Source: Rosa chinensis (Eukaryota; Streptophyta; Magnoliopsida; Rosales; Rosaceae). Taken from it: a DNA stretch of 64,000 nt. This document shows, piece after piece, positions 33,683-45,621 of the stretch (the first letter of the stretch is position 1; every line of letters starts with the position of its first letter). A model generated the notes under the pieces. It saw only the letters and a list, made by a program, of their open reading frames with translations, made no database searches and was not told the DNA's origin. The stretch spans positions 3,084,001-3,148,000 of the forward strand of contig NC_037094.1 of assembly GCF_002994745.2 (NCBI RefSeq), written 5' to 3'. The position numbers and the translations under genes are program-made.

Positions 33683-35574
33683 GACCATTCAAGAACTACG
33701 GCATGTGAGCATCAGGGAACATGTTCTGCAAATGAAATGGCTGGGTGGGAAGCAACACAGAGTTTTATAGATGGTCGTGAAAAGCTATTGATAAGTGACA
33801 GTGACTAAGAATTTCAGATTATTTGGAGGACAAAATGCGGAACTCGATCACCCTATTCTCTACTCCAAAGCTTTAACTCCCGTATGAACAGTATAATCCT
33901 GAGAAACAGTGTGGTAATGATTTTGCCTCCGACAGCACTGCTCATCTATGTTGTGGCTTTCCTTCTTTGCTCCACTGAAAGAGGCGGCCTCCGTGCTAGG
34001 TTGGTTACACTTAAAGCAAAAAAAAAAAAAGGAACCGATTAAATTTTCATTTGCTTGATCACCGAGTCCCATACCATTTCTTCAATTCCTTCCCTTTTAG
34101 GGTTTGGTTGTCCGATTCTAATGAGAATTGGAAACAGGACTTAATTACTATAGAAAAGGATCAAGGGTAAATAAAACGTAGTTTCTCGTTTAGAAGACTA
34201 TTTAGCTCGTGAAAAGTATTCAGCCCTTTGTTGACTGATCAACCTAGCTATCTAGCTTCAAAAGGAAATTTGGAGATGGTGAGGTGCAACACATTGAGGA
34301 GGCAGTACTACAACCGCAACGAAATCCCGAGGCAGCTGATGGATCTACCCATCGATGTCGTGGTGTACATCCTTTTGAGACTGCCGGTAGAGTCACTGCG
34401 TTGCATCCGATGTGTGTCTAAGACCTTGTTAAACACAGTTGACAGCCCCTCTTTCGTTAGGCAGCACACACTTTCACTCATTGCTGGCAACAGCCATGTT
34501 GTTCGAGTACCTCAACTCATGTGCTTTGCTGAAACAAGTCCTCCCAGAGGAGAAGTGTATTTTGTGACTTTGCAATCACTGAGATATGATGGCGGCACCA
34601 CCATGACAAAAGGAGAATACGCATTTACTCATTCGACGAGAAGCCCTATATGGACAAGCTACCAAATAAATTTGTTTTCTACTTGCTTTGCATCGCCCTG
34701 GAGAATGAACACTGCTTGTTGATCAATCCTCTTCTTAGAGAAGTTCTAAGTCTCCCAACCAATATTAACATCGAACAACTTACAAAATATGGTCCAAATT
34801 CTGAAGTACACATTACTTGGTATGGTATGGGATTTGATAATATAACACACCTACAAAATTGTTCGTGTTTCCAGGATTCTCAGTAAGGAATTACCTGAAC
34901 CTTATACAACCCTCGGCATGTTTCCGCATATTACAAGATTGGGCACGAACTCATGCAGAGAAATACCTTCTGTTCCCCCTTGTGGTTTAAATTGCGGGTT
35001 TAATCTTTGTGCATACGGAGATATGCTCTGGCTGAAGAAAAACAGAGTAAGAGGTGTAACAAAAAGCCATATACTTTCTTTCGACTTCAAAAAAATAAGA
35101 GTTTTAGGTGGTGTTTGTTACATGGGATTGGATGGGATAAGACTGCCTTATCTAATAAATTAAGACTTATCCCATGTTTGGCTGAAACAAGGACTATAAT
35201 AAATGAGACTATGTAGTCCCCAAATCAACATCAACACCTTCTTACATAGTCTCCCCAAATTTCACCGGACTGTGGAAGCAACGCTCGCTCATTCTTCGCT
35301 TCTCGGCGCTCACTCGCATCTTTCACTTCTGTCTCCTTCAACTAAACCAGGTTCAGTTTCTCTCTTTTCTCGATCATGCTCCCTTTCTTGCGTTAATCAT
35401 TGTTCACTCTTTCCTTCAATCCCCTCTACCTTCTTCTTCTTCCCTTCAATCCCCTCTACCTTCTTCTTCTTCTTCTATCTCTTTGGTGTCTGGGTAGTTA
35501 GATCTGCTAAGATTTTGATCAATTTGTTGTCTGAGTAGATTGACCTGGTAAGAATTGTGATCCAACCAATAGAA

Positions 35575-35765
35575 TTGAGGCAACCCGGAAACTTTCCATT
35601 TGCCAAGTACCCAAATATCATAGCATTGTAAGAAACCGAACTCCTCCAACCCATTGCATTAAACACATGCAGAGCCACTTCGCATTGGCCATTGATCATT
35701 TGGGTACTAATTTCCATGTTAAATTTAACAACTTCTGAGTCGGAAGCATTTGACAACCTATTCAT
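35575..35765 (-). pseudogene. captured PPR gene fragment
   Basis: The minus strand reads SDSEVVKFNMEISTQMINGQ, followed by CEVALHVFNAMGWRSSVSYN and AMIFGYLANGKF. This is a PLS-type PPR stretch closely resembling the N-terminal repeats of Arabidopsis At4g02750-like proteins (from memory: a VVKWN.AIS..MRNG, then ALRVFN.MPRRSSVSYNAMISGYL pattern). It is out of place in the middle of the Harbinger-type element, lacks start and end, and is unrelated in sequence to the intact PPR gene at 31763. It was probably captured from another locus. Confidence 0.65.
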
Positions 35766-35820
35766 GGAACTCTTCTACTTTTGGGTATTTGTTTTCTTCC
35801 ATGGGATTGGGTTTGGGTTA

Positions 35821-36077
35821 GTGGGATTTCCAAAACTGATGTTGATGGGTTTCTGGGTTTTGGCTGAGCTTGAGAAGTCAGTTGGTTCTTTATTCTTTTT
35901 CTACTCCACCAATCATTCTTCTGGTGTTCTTTCTTGTGTTGTTCTTGTTAGTGGGATTTCCAAAACTGATGTTGATGGGTTTCTGGGTTTTGGCTGAGCT
36001 TGAGAAGTCAGTTGGTTCTTTATTCTTTTTCTACTCCACCAATCATTCTCCTGGTGTTCTTTCTTGTGTTGTTCTTT
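35821..36077. repeat. tandem duplication, period 130 bp
   Basis: The block starting gtgggatttccaaaactgat at 35821 is repeated from 35951 with almost no change (a cttctgg/ctcctgg difference) up to the last few bases. High identity indicates a recent duplication inside the Harbinger-type element. Confidence 0.92.
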
Positions 36078-36332
36078 CTTATTATGAGTTTGTTCTTCTG
36101 TGGTAATCCTTAGTCCTACGGAGCACCAAACATGGTTCAAGTATTAGTTTAGCATAAGCCAGGCTTGAGAAGTCCAGGACTCTCATAGAAATTAAGGTGA
36201 GGCATGGTAGTCCCGTGAAACAAACATGCCCTTATTGGACTCCTACTCCCCCCACATTGCAAAGCTCGAACAAGGACTCCACCTTGAACTTGCTTACTGT
36301 AAGAGGATCGATGGCCATTGTGGAGACTTCTT

Positions 36333-36545
36333 TGTCGTGAGTTGTCAACCATGTGCAGCACTAGATCAGAATGAGTATGTCTACCTTTCAGAATTGACAA
36401 CCAATCTACATCTAGGATTAATGATTCATTGAGCTGTAGTGTTAGTGATAGATCAGTGTAGTGAGCTGTATGCTCTACTTTTGTAATCCTATTTATACTT
36501 CAGTGTAAGATTAATAGAATATACCGATTTACTCAATATCTAACT
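36333..36545 (+). repeat. left LTR of the Copia element
   Basis: 213 bp, nearly identical to the right LTR. Contains a TATA-like ctatttatac near 36488 that may start element transcription. Confidence 0.93.
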
Positions 36546-36557
36546 TGGTATCAGAGC
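36546..36557 (+). other. primer-binding site (initiator-Met tRNA)
   Basis: TGGTATCAGAGC directly after the left LTR; the standard Copia primer site complementary to the 3' end of plant initiator methionine tRNA. Confidence 0.9.
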
Positions 36558-37825
36558 TGAGATCCAAAAGGACTTTGTCTCCTTAATTCTTTGTTCAAGA
36601 TCAGACCGATCTTCGTCTCTTCTGAGACCGATCTTCGCCTGCAATCATTCATCACCCATCTCAGAGCAATTTTCTCTCTGCACCCATCAAGCAGGCAACC
36701 TTCATCAAAGCAGGCAGCCTTCATCTTTCCGGATCGGCGTCCTTCATCTGTCCCAAGATCGGACTCATCTCAAACCTCAGCAACTTCACTGAAAAGTTAT
36801 CAAGTTCTCCAGTTGAAGAACAACACCATCATAATCTCAAACCTCAAGGCTCCAGATCGATCACTTTCTGTTGTCCAGTTGGCTTCGTCTTCAGCCCAAG
36901 ACCGCTGCTGATCCTCTCATCAATCCGATCCGGCATCGTCAATCAATCAACACCGACGTCGGCTTCTCTCAATCAATCAATCTGGACCTAGCATCGCCTA
37001 GACCTACAGATCATCTGTGCAAATCGAAATGGTGCGGACCGAAATCTGGTGAACCCGACGTGAAACTTGGCGACCTCGACGGCCGACACGACCTCGGTGC
37101 TTCCTGATTTCGGTGCTTCCTGATTTCGGTGCTTCCTGACATTCAAACCCAACCTACTCCATCACCACAAATCGATAGCAGAAGGCCAGATCGAACCCAT
37201 CTCACCTCCACCAGTCGAACCCATCTAGAGAACCATCTGCATCTGAGATCAGCGTCATCCATCTGAGATCGACATCAAGATCACATCACAAGCCTCAGAT
37301 CGATATCAGATCGACATCAAAATCCACATCCCAGATCGATTCCAGTTGGTGATCATCAATCATCTTGGTGAAGATCAGAGGCGAAAACGACGAGAGGCGC
37401 GAGCAGATCTTCGATGCGCAGACCAGACTTGAAGTCGCAACCATCAGACCACATCAAGGATTGTTCTCATCAATCACCACAGATCGACCAACTCATCTCC
37501 GATTCCAACAGGTCGATCATCTCATCAGACCCCAGCTCCTGCATCAGACCAGTTCGTGGTGATCAGGTCTCCACGATCTTCTTCCACGAGCCCAGCCGCA
37601 CACAAAACTGCCTGCATCAGCACCAGACCGGCCTCCAGCTCTTCAGAAGGTTCCCAGACTCGGCTTTCACTCGCACTCGCACTCGCCGGCTCCACTTTGT
37701 TCTGAGGTTTTAATCTTTTTCAACCCGTGCAAAAAAAAAAAAAAATATATATTTATATATATTATTGCACGATCTGTTCCGCTGCATACTCTGTGATTGT
37801 GTGATATTCCTTCTATATTATTGCA

Positions 37826-40800
37826 ATGGGTGGTGATGAAAAAGAAGGCCAGAGTTCTCAGATCAATGAGGTCCAGAAAGTTGAAGTTTCTGTCCCATTT
37901 CATCAGCAAGGACCTCCACCAGGCTTTCCCAATCGCTCTCGTCCACAATGTTCTTATTGCAATGATGTTGGGCATGTTCGCGCGACCTGTTGGAAATTGA
38001 ACCCACACCTTAAGACTAAACGACAAGGTTCTCATCCTAAGGCGAAAGCAGCTGCTGTTCAATTGGTCCAAGAACCAGATTTCTATGGAGTGGCTGGACA
38101 AGATCATCATACAGCAGGTGGGGCTCCTCCTACTGCATCTATCGCTGGTCGTGGTAAGATTGGTATGGCTTTAAAGGTTTCTAACTTTGTTGGTTCTGAT
38201 ACTTGGATTATTGATTCTGGTGCATCTGATCATATGACTTATGATAAATCTTATTTTACTGAATTGTCTTCCCCACTAGTGTCCTATGTTACGAATGCCA
38301 ATGGTGAGGCTTTTCCTGTGTTAGGGATGGGATCAATCCGTATAACCCCAACCTTACATCTCCATAACGTTTTATACGTGCCAGACTTATCTCATCACTT
38401 GATTTCCGTCCCACAGTTGAATACTGAATCTCAATGCTCTGTAACCTTTTATCCCATTTATGTGATTTTTCAGGATCTTCTCACCAGGGAGCTAATTGGG
38501 CGGGGGTATCTGAGGGGCAGATTGTTCCATCTGGATCAGACATACGCTGGGGAGAAACCAGGAACACAGTCCCGCACCGCTTTGACTTCGACTTCTGACA
38601 AACTAAGTGAGATTTGGTTGTGGCATCGTCGATTGGGGCATCCATCTTTTAGTCTTATGAAAAAATCCATGCCTACTTTATTTATTGGTGTGAATGAGTC
38701 TGTTTTGCGTTGTGAAACATGTGTTTTAGCCAAAAGTCATCGTGCTACTTATTCTCCTAGTTTTTCAAATAAAAGTGTCATTCCTTTTGAGTTAATTCAT
38801 TCTGATGTTTGGGGCCCTTCTAGAGAACCCACTATATCCGGTATGAGGTATTTTGTATTGTTCATTGATGATTGTACGAGATTATCATGAGTTGCTCTTC
38901 TTAGAACCAAAGATGAAGTCTTTCCAGCCTTTCAAACTTTTCGTACTCTTGTTCAAACACAATACAATAGCACCATTCAAGTCCTACGATCTGACAATGG
39001 GGGAGAGTATGTTAATCATGTTTTCAACAAATTTTTCCAAACACATGGCATTATTCACAAAACTACATGCCCACAGACTCCAGAACAAAATGGAGTGTCA
39101 GAACGGAAAAACCGTCATTTACTTGATATGGCTCGTGCCCTTCTCTTTAGTGCTCATATGCCTAAGTATCTTTGGGGCGATGTTGTACAAGCATCCTCTT
39201 ATCTTATCAATCGTCTTCCATCTAGTGTCCTTCAGGGAAAAATTCAATTTGAGGTCCTAGCATCTCATGTCTCCTTGCCATCATTTCATAATCTTCCTGC
39301 CCGTGTTTTTGGTTGTGTGGCCTTTGTCCATGTTCCTAAAAATCATAGGTCTAAGTTGGATGCCCGGGCAATTAAATGTGTGTTTGTTGGTTATGGCGGA
39401 TATCAGAAAGGGTACAAGTGCTACCATCCACCTACCAGAAAGTACTATGTTACTATGGATGTTACTTTCTTTGAGGACATGAGTTATTTTTCCTCATCTG
39501 ATACCACTCTTCAGGGGGAGAATTCATACTTTGAAGAACTGTATCAGGGTGAGGGGGAGGAATTGAAAAGAAGTGAAGAAGTAACACAGGAAGGAGATAT
39601 TTCAGCGGGTCGAGTTGAGATCCCTAATCCATCAAATCCAGTAGTCAAAGAAGCAGAAGCTCCAAGCATCCAGGCACCAGTTTCAATCACTGAAACTGAA
39701 GCTGAAGACACAACTGTCCCCTCAATCGTTGCTCCTACCTCTGACCCACAGCTCTCTGGTATTGAAGATCACTCATCTGAGGTATGTTCACCAACTGGTA
39801 CTAATAGTAGTGAGTCCAATGATGAACAGTATGTGTTGCCAAAAAGGTCTACTCGAGGTCAACCACCCAAAAGATATGAACCCACTGTTCATGCAAAATC
39901 AAAGTACGCAGTAGCTAATTACATGTCCACTAGGAGATTGTCTAAGTCATATGCATCATTTGTGAATCAAATATCTGCTGTATCAGTACCTAACAAAGTA
40001 CAGGATGCTTTGGGGGATCCAAAGTGGAGGAAAGCAATGGAAGAAGAGATGGAGGCGTTACAGAAGAACGAAACTTGGCAGCTTGTGCCTTCACCACAAG
40101 GCAAGAAGGCTGTAGGTTGTCGTTGGGTGTTCACCGTCAAACATAATGCAGATGGATCAGTGAATCGATATAAAGCACGCCTTGTAGCAAAAGGGTTTAC
40201 TCAGACATATGGTATAGACTACGATGAGACTTTTGCTCCTGTTGCCAAAATGAACACTATTCGGGTTCTGCTTTCCTGTGCTACTAATTTAAATTGGCCA
40301 CTCCGACAGTTTGATGTCAAGAATGCATTTCTTCATGGAGAGTTAGCTGAGGAGGTATACATGAGTCTTCCACCTGGGTATGTAGCTGCTTCTCCTGGTG
40401 ATTTTGTATGCAAATTGAGAAAATCTCTGTATGGTCTCAAACAGTCACCTCGCGCTTGGTTTGGGAGATTTTCACAGTTCATGAGGAAGTTTGGTTACAA
40501 ACAGAGTAACTCAGACCATACCTTATTTCTCAAACATCAACAAGGGAAGGTAACAGCCCTAATAATTTATGTTGATGATATGGTAATCACTGGCAATGAT
40601 ACTATTGAGATGGATATACTACAGAGACAGCTAGCCTCTGAATTCGAGATGAAGGACTTGGGCGAACTAAAGTACTTCTTAGGAATTGAGGTAGCCAGGG
40701 GGAGTGAAGGGATTTACTTGTGCCAGAGGAAGTATATTCTTGACCTATTGACAGAGACAGGTATGTTGGATTGCAAACCTATTGACACTTCTATTGAGCA

Positions 40801-41527
40801 AAACCATTGTTTAGCAAAATATCCAGATCAAGTACCTACTGACAGAGCTGGCTATCAGAGGTTGGTTGGGCGCTTGATTTATTTGGCTCATACCAGACCA
40901 GATGTTGCATATGCAGTGAGTGTAGTAAGTCAGTTCATGCATAACCCGAGTGAGAGTCACATGGATGCTGTTATGAGAATTTTAAGGTACTTGAAGTCAG
41001 CTCCAGGGAGAGGAGTAATGTTTTCTAAACACAACAACATTCTTGAGGTTTGTGGCTTCACAGATGCTGATTGGGCTGGAAATATCACAGATAGGAGGTC
41101 AACATCAGGTTACTTTACCTTTGTGGGAGGTAATTTAGTTACATGGAAGAGTAAGAAACAGAAAGTTGTGGCGCGATCCAGTGCTGAGGCTGAGTATAGA
41201 GGTATGGCTCATGGGGTGTGTGGATTACTGTGGCTGAGAAATCTGTTACAGGATTTAGGTTTCAAACTCAAAAGTACTATGCAGTTATATTGTGATAACC
41301 GGGCAGCCATTGACATATCACAGAATCCAGTACAGCATGATCGTACTAAGCATGTGGAGGTTGATCGTCATTTTATAAAAGAGAAGCTTGATGCCAAGCT
41401 TGTCAGCTTTCCTTTTGTTCCTTCTGAAGAGCAACTCGCAGATATACTTACCAAGGGAATTTCTCGGAAGGCATTTTATGACTCACTAATCAAGTTAGGC
41501 ATTGTTGATATGTATATGCCAACTTGA
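37826..41527 (+). pseudogene. Copia pol polyprotein with one in-frame stop and no capsid region
   Basis: A single frame of 1234 codons, interrupted only by TGA at 38888-38890 after CTRLS. In order it has a CCHC knuckle (CSYCNDVGHVRATC, about 37949-37990), aspartic protease (IDSGASDHM, about 38212), GAG-pre-integrase and integrase zinc finger (WHRRLGHPS; CETCVLAKSH), integrase core (HSDVWGPS, RSDNGGEY, EQNGVSERKNR), reverse transcriptase (WVFTVKHNADGSVNRYKARL, YVDDMVITG near 40568) and RNase H (CGFTDADWAG; SAEAEYRGMA; CDNRAAIDIS). It ends FYDSLIKLGIVDMYMPT. Apart from the stop it is undamaged. The gag capsid portion normally upstream of the knuckle is missing, so capsid would have to come from another element. 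Confidence 0.9.
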
Positions 41528-41534
41528 GGGGGAG

Positions 41535-41747
41535 TGTCGTGAGTTGTCAACCATGTGCAGCACTAGATCAGAATGAGTATGTCTACCTTTCAGAATTGAC
41601 AACCAATCTACATCTAGGATTAATGATTCATTGAGCTGTAGTGTTAGTGATAGATCAGTGTAGTGAGCTGTATGCTCTACTTTTGTAATCCTATTTATAC
41701 TTCAGTGTAAGATTAATACAATATACCGATTTACTCAATATCTAACT
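41535..41747 (+). repeat. right LTR of the Copia element
   Basis: 213 bp, preceded by the purine tract and followed by the TTCTT duplication; one base differs from the left LTR. Confidence 0.93.
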
Positions 41748-42876
41748 TTCTTCATCACCAGATGGAGGTATGAATGTTGAGATATGGGTGTTGAAAGATT
41801 ATAGAGTGGGCGAGGGAATACAGGATAAATATCGACATGCATCCCGAGTTTGAGTTGAAGTATGCCTATTGTGGTGAATGGGAGCATGGCATATTTTTCA
41901 ACAATCATAACGGTTCTTTAAAGTCCGATAGTATGACTAGATTCTTTTTGGATCTTAGATGTGCTTCCGTCAATATTGTGGTATGCCCACCGAGGAGTCT
42001 GCAATCATTATGAGTTATACTGGGAGCTTGATTTCCTTGAGAGATTATGGTACTTTAGGTTACACTGATGAGCCTCATGATGAATTGGTTACTTGACTAA
42101 ACCCCTGCATAAGGCTTTAGTTGTCTGAGAAGCACATGCATGTTGGCCAGAAAGTTTAATGGGTACGTACAAGGATTTATTTGCACCGATTAGCTGGAGG
42201 AACTTTTAAGTATGTATGGTTGTATTCATTCTTAATCGGTTCTACACATATAGTGATCTATTGTGTGTCCCATATCTGCAGAGTTTCTGTTAGCAAAAGT
42301 TATAGAAAATATCTGACATTCGATAATCTACTTATATATTTACTGCGTGCTAATTCACAAACCGCTAGTCAAAATTGAAAATTGTTGAAATTCCCGATCA
42401 GATGTACCTTTTAGTAGCCATTTTTTGTTGAATTGATACATAATCTAAGAGTTTGCTTTGAGGCTTAATTGCGTATAATTCATATTCTGAAATCATCAAA
42501 GGTGCTCACAAAGTAAAACTATATACTGCCATGAAAGTAGGATATCAGCTGTTTTAAGAATTTATTTGCTGCATCACAGACTAGAGCTAGTCTTGCATAC
42601 ATGCAGAGGGAGGAGAAATACATGATATCCATAAACACTAACCATTGAGCAGCCAAGTTATTTCAAAACTGTGTACCTTCATCTACAACAACAGAAGCAA
42701 CTCTATATTTCCTCCCCAAAGTGCTTCGACATAGAAAAATGGAATGATATAAACTTCATTCTACAAAATCGAAAGTACTGATGCAAAGCTAAATCCGAAG
42801 AAAAAATAACCAGATTTCTGTATATCCCTCTGTAAAGCATGCATTAGAATGAGGAGAAGCTTCAGATGCTAGCAAT

Positions 42877-44106
42877 CTAGGCCGCCACTGGTTGCTTGTT
42901 GGCAAATGCAATACCCTTCTCGATGCTGGCTTTCAGTTCTGGCTTCAGTGCTTCAAGAGCCTTTTGCTCGTACTCTGTTAGACCCTGAAGGTCAGATGGT
43001 ATCAAAGCTTCAACTCCTTCCTTTCCAATCTTAATTCTTGAAGCAAAGAACGGAAGCTCAGTCAGACTTGAATCCACATAAGAGCACTCATAGACATCGC
43101 TGTCTCCATCCAGTGCACGGAGAGACGACTCAACAAATCTAGCTGCAGCATATGCCATTGACAATGTTGCAGACCCAGCACCTGCCTTCGCCTCCACAAC
43201 TTCAGTTCCAGCATTCTGAATCCTAACAGTCAGCTCTGCAACTTCTTCATCACTGAGGCTGACTGAGGGTTTTGTCTTTGACAGCAATGGCAGTATAGTT
43301 ATTCCAGCATGTCCCCCAACAACTGGGACATCAACATCAATCAATTTCAGATTCTTCTTCTGAGCAACAAATGTGTTAGCCCTCACAACATCCAAAGTAG
43401 AAACACCAAAGAGCTTCTTTGGGTTATAAACACCCTTCTGCTTCAGAACCTCAGCTGCAATAGGCACAGTAGAGTTAACTGGGTTACTGATGATGTGAAT
43501 GAAAGCATCTGGGCAGTTATCAGCAACAGCCTCAATCAAGGTCTTCACAATGCCGGCATTGATGTTAAAGAGATCATCACGGGTCATGCCAGGCTTCCTT
43601 GGAACTCCAGCAGGAATGACAACCACATCCACACCTTTCAAAGATTGAGCCAACTCATCAGCTCCCGTGAAATCCAGAACCTGGGAGGGAGTGTTGCAGT
43701 GACTGAGATCGGCCGCAACACCCTTGACATTTGCAATATCGTACAAATGCAGGGAAGACACCAAAGGGGACATCTTGATGAGAAGAGCCAAGGGCTGGCC
43801 AATCCCACCAGCAGCTCCAAGAACAGCTACTTTGTAAGACGCCTGCGGCTGCTGAACCACCGAGGCTTCCTTCTGGGCTTTCAGAGCATAAGAAGCTCGA
43901 ATAGTTGCAGTGCTTTCCTTGCCAAAGAATGATGGCTCAGATTCGCAAGCGAACGATCCACTAGTTGCCTTAAGGCCACTGAAACTCTTAAGAGGATTCT
44001 GGGCGGTGAACCTCAAAGCACAAGGCTTCGATTGTGGGGTTGAGACTCCTTTCCGGCCAACGGAACATGTGGTTCCGACGGAAAACGTAGCTGCTGCTGC
44101 TGCCAT
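42877..44106 (-). CDS. pNAD-MDH: plastid NAD-dependent malate dehydrogenase
   Basis: An intronless frame of 409 residues. The first ~85 residues are Ser/Ala-rich and basic, a chloroplast transit peptide. The mature enzyme starts near [20 protein letters not shown], the NAD-binding Rossmann loop. It has the substrate-binding arginine loop [20 protein letters not shown], the Asn motif [11 protein letters not shown], the catalytic histidine in [15 protein letters not shown] (about residue 265) and the C-terminal helix region [20 protein letters not shown]. It interconverts malate and oxaloacetate using NAD(H) and supports plastid redox balance; the Arabidopsis counterpart At3g47520 is needed for embryo and chloroplast development. 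On the minus strand a donor-like CCAAAG/GTCAGC near 44514 suggests a leader intron ending just before the ATG. Confidence 0.96.
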   Translation of the reverse strand: MAAAAATFSVGTTCSVGRKGVSTPQSKPCALRFTAQNPLKSFSGLKATSGSFACESEPSFFGKESTATIRASYALKAQKEASVVQQPQASYKVAVLGAAGGIGQPLALLIKMSPLVSSLHLYDIANVKGVAADLSHCNTPSQVLDFTGADELAQSLKGVDVVVIPAGVPRKPGMTRDDLFNINAGIVKTLIEAVADNCPDAFIHIISNPVNSTVPIAAEVLKQKGVYNPKKLFGVSTLDVVRANTFVAQKKNLKLIDVDVPVVGGHAGITILPLLSKTKPSVSLSDEEVAELTVRIQNAGTEVVEAKAGAGSATLSMAYAAARFVESSLRALDGDSDVYECSYVDSSLTELPFFASRIKIGKEGVEALIPSDLQGLTEYEQKALEALKPELKASIEKGIAFANKQPVAA

Positions 44107-44109
44107 TTC

Positions 44110-45480
44110 TCACACCCTGTATTACACCATAATATCGAAACTTGCATTCAATAACACACCAAAAAAAAGAAGCACAGAATTACCCTAAATCCAATCCCAG
44201 AAACAAAAAAGCACAGATTTTTACATCTTAGTTGAACTTAGACAAATACCCCAATCAAATACCACAAAAAAGCAACGATCTTTACAATCAACAAACATTA
44301 CCAAGACAATTCCTCTTCACAATTGCAAAGAATTTTGAGTTTCAGAAGCAAGAAATGCACAAAAAGATTAGAGCCTGGAGATTGTAAAACCAAACAAGGC
44401 CCCACCAGATCTGAAACCAAACCCTCACAGATCCATAACATGACAAAAAAAACCAAATCAATCTCAAAAACAGAAGACAAATGACATAGGATTGGAGAAG
44501 TAGGGGACGCTGACCTTTGGAGCAGTTGAACGGCCACAACAACCAACCAGAAAGAGGGAGAGCTGAGAGACGAGTCTGGAAGGCGAAATGAGGAAGGAAT
44601 ATATTGAGTGAAAGTTTTGTTGGGTTTTGTTTGTGAAACTCCGTCGATGGGCCTCGGACGAATCCACCCCGTTTTTTCGACACCTACCAAACTCTTTCTT
44701 TATGCCAATAAGCAACGGAATCTTCTATATAAATGTTCCTTTCCTTCTCTAAAATTGCTATCGACGGCCACGATTAGTCTAGCCAAGAACTTTTCTTCTT
44801 TTTGTTACCTTTTCTTGTCAATTTTTAGGTACAAGAAAATGAAAGGAAAAGCTATAGATTCACTTTCCAACTGTATGTATGAAATCACCTCTTCCAAAAT
44901 GGGATTCGGGTACATAACTTTTGTTTATGTAATTCTCAATTTTGTTGTCTTTGTAATGAAACCGGTTGTTGATAACATAATGCATCAATTGTTTTTTGTC
45001 ACGGAGCCATGTTCGTATGGTGGTGTCTTTGGGGCTAGGTTTGATCGGGGCGGGTCTTAAAAAGTCATGATTGGCTGGGAAGAATTGGAGGGGTCCGAAG
45101 GCTATGGCCATCACATGATGCTTGCGGGTCTAGAACGATCGAGGCAGAAACGTCCTGTCCACGACGGTATTGTGGCGTTGACAGTTGGGAGAGCAGTTCT
45201 AGCCGGAGATGGGCTCTCCGGTCTGAAAATTTGGCGGCGAGAAGTTGTACAGCGGAGGTTTCAGCCGCAATTGAAATGGGTGTAAATGAGAGGGTGACCA
45301 TATCAGTGGGGAGGCCCAACTCGGTTTGGGGGCCCAAATCAGGTTGGGTGCTGAATTCATTTGGGCTTTGGATGTCCAAAACTGATGCCCTCTTGTATTT
45401 GGGAAAGAACTATGAGACAAGAAGCAACAAACCCAACTAAATTAGTCATTACCATCCATTCTTTATTTTAGGCTAACCAT
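44110..45480. other. MDH leader/promoter and intergenic DNA
   Basis: 44110-44660 is probably the leader intron and first untranslated exon of the MDH gene (minus strand). Bases 45060-45420 are GC-richer and carry an 18-base stretch (tccggtctgaaaatttgg, 45217-45234) also present at 132-149; no coding frame here is recognisable. 45480-45620 is the CHLP 3' untranslated region. Confidence 0.4.
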
Positions 45481-45621
45481 TACATTATTTATAACTACAA
45501 ATTCTCTGAGGCTTTGTAATACAATATAAAATTACACTCGATCTTAATTGGTTCCAATGAGATGGTACTTAATATTACATAAGACCTGAAAAAACATAAG
45601 AAAAATTACACTGCTTCCTTT

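Larger units (their letters stand above)
35107..36231. mobile_element. PIF/Harbinger-type non-autonomous element with captured sequence
   Basis: The ends are related inverted repeats (left ggtggtgtttgttacatggg; right, read inward, gggcatgtttgtttcacggg), flanked by the 3-bp duplication TTA at 35104-35106 and 36232-36234. Further sub-terminal similarity (cccatgtttggctgaaac near 35170 against accatgtttggtgctcc near 36125) supports pairing. TTA duplications and G-rich termini with a GTTTG core fit PIF/Harbinger. There is no transposase frame. The F-box coding sequence resumes exactly outside the TTA, confirming the borders. The interior contains a PPR fragment on the minus strand and a 130-bp tandem duplication. 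Confidence 0.7.
36333..41747 (+). mobile_element. recent Ty1/Copia LTR retrotransposon
   Basis: The LTRs are 36333-36545 and 41535-41747, each 213 bp; I find one difference (G versus C near the 3' end). They begin TGTCGTGAGTTG and end ATCTAACT. The target duplication is TTCTT at 36328-36332 and 41748-41752. A primer-binding site TGGTATCAGAGC (initiator-Met tRNA) starts at 36546 and a purine tract gagggggag lies just before the right LTR (41526-41534). Nearly identical LTRs mean a recent insertion. A 1.28-kb region between the primer site and the polyprotein has no capsid-like frame. Total length is 5415 bp. Confidence 0.93.
34276..42096 (+). pseudogene. F-box (FBA-type) gene, broken by frameshifts and two transposons
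   Basis: The first piece (34276-35106) starts MVRCNTLRRQ and has an F-box (LMDLPIDVVVYILLRLPVES, then LRCIRCVSKTLLNTVDSPSF). It continues, through a frameshift near 34650 and another near 34875, into F-box-associated sequence (ALENEHCLLINPLLREVLSL; MFPHITRLG). The Harbinger-type element interrupts it after FKKIRVL. The second piece (36235-36332) resumes with LDSYSPHIAKLEQGLHLELA and YCKRIDGHCGD. The Copia element then interrupts. The third piece (41753-42096) gives GGMNVEIWVLKDYRVGEG, then FELKYAYCGEWEHGIFFNNH and the last short frame ending at TGA 42094-42096. F-box proteins are substrate adaptors of SCF ubiquitin ligases; this copy cannot make one. Bases 42097-42876 hold no other gene. Confidence 0.8.

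Noticed and set aside
36591..37713. ORFs between the Copia primer site and the polyprotein as gag
   Set aside because: They are short, overlapping, Ser/His-rich and lack gag capsid motifs.
43309..43932. 207-codon plus-strand frame
   Set aside because: It is antisense to the intact malate dehydrogenase gene and encodes no known domain.
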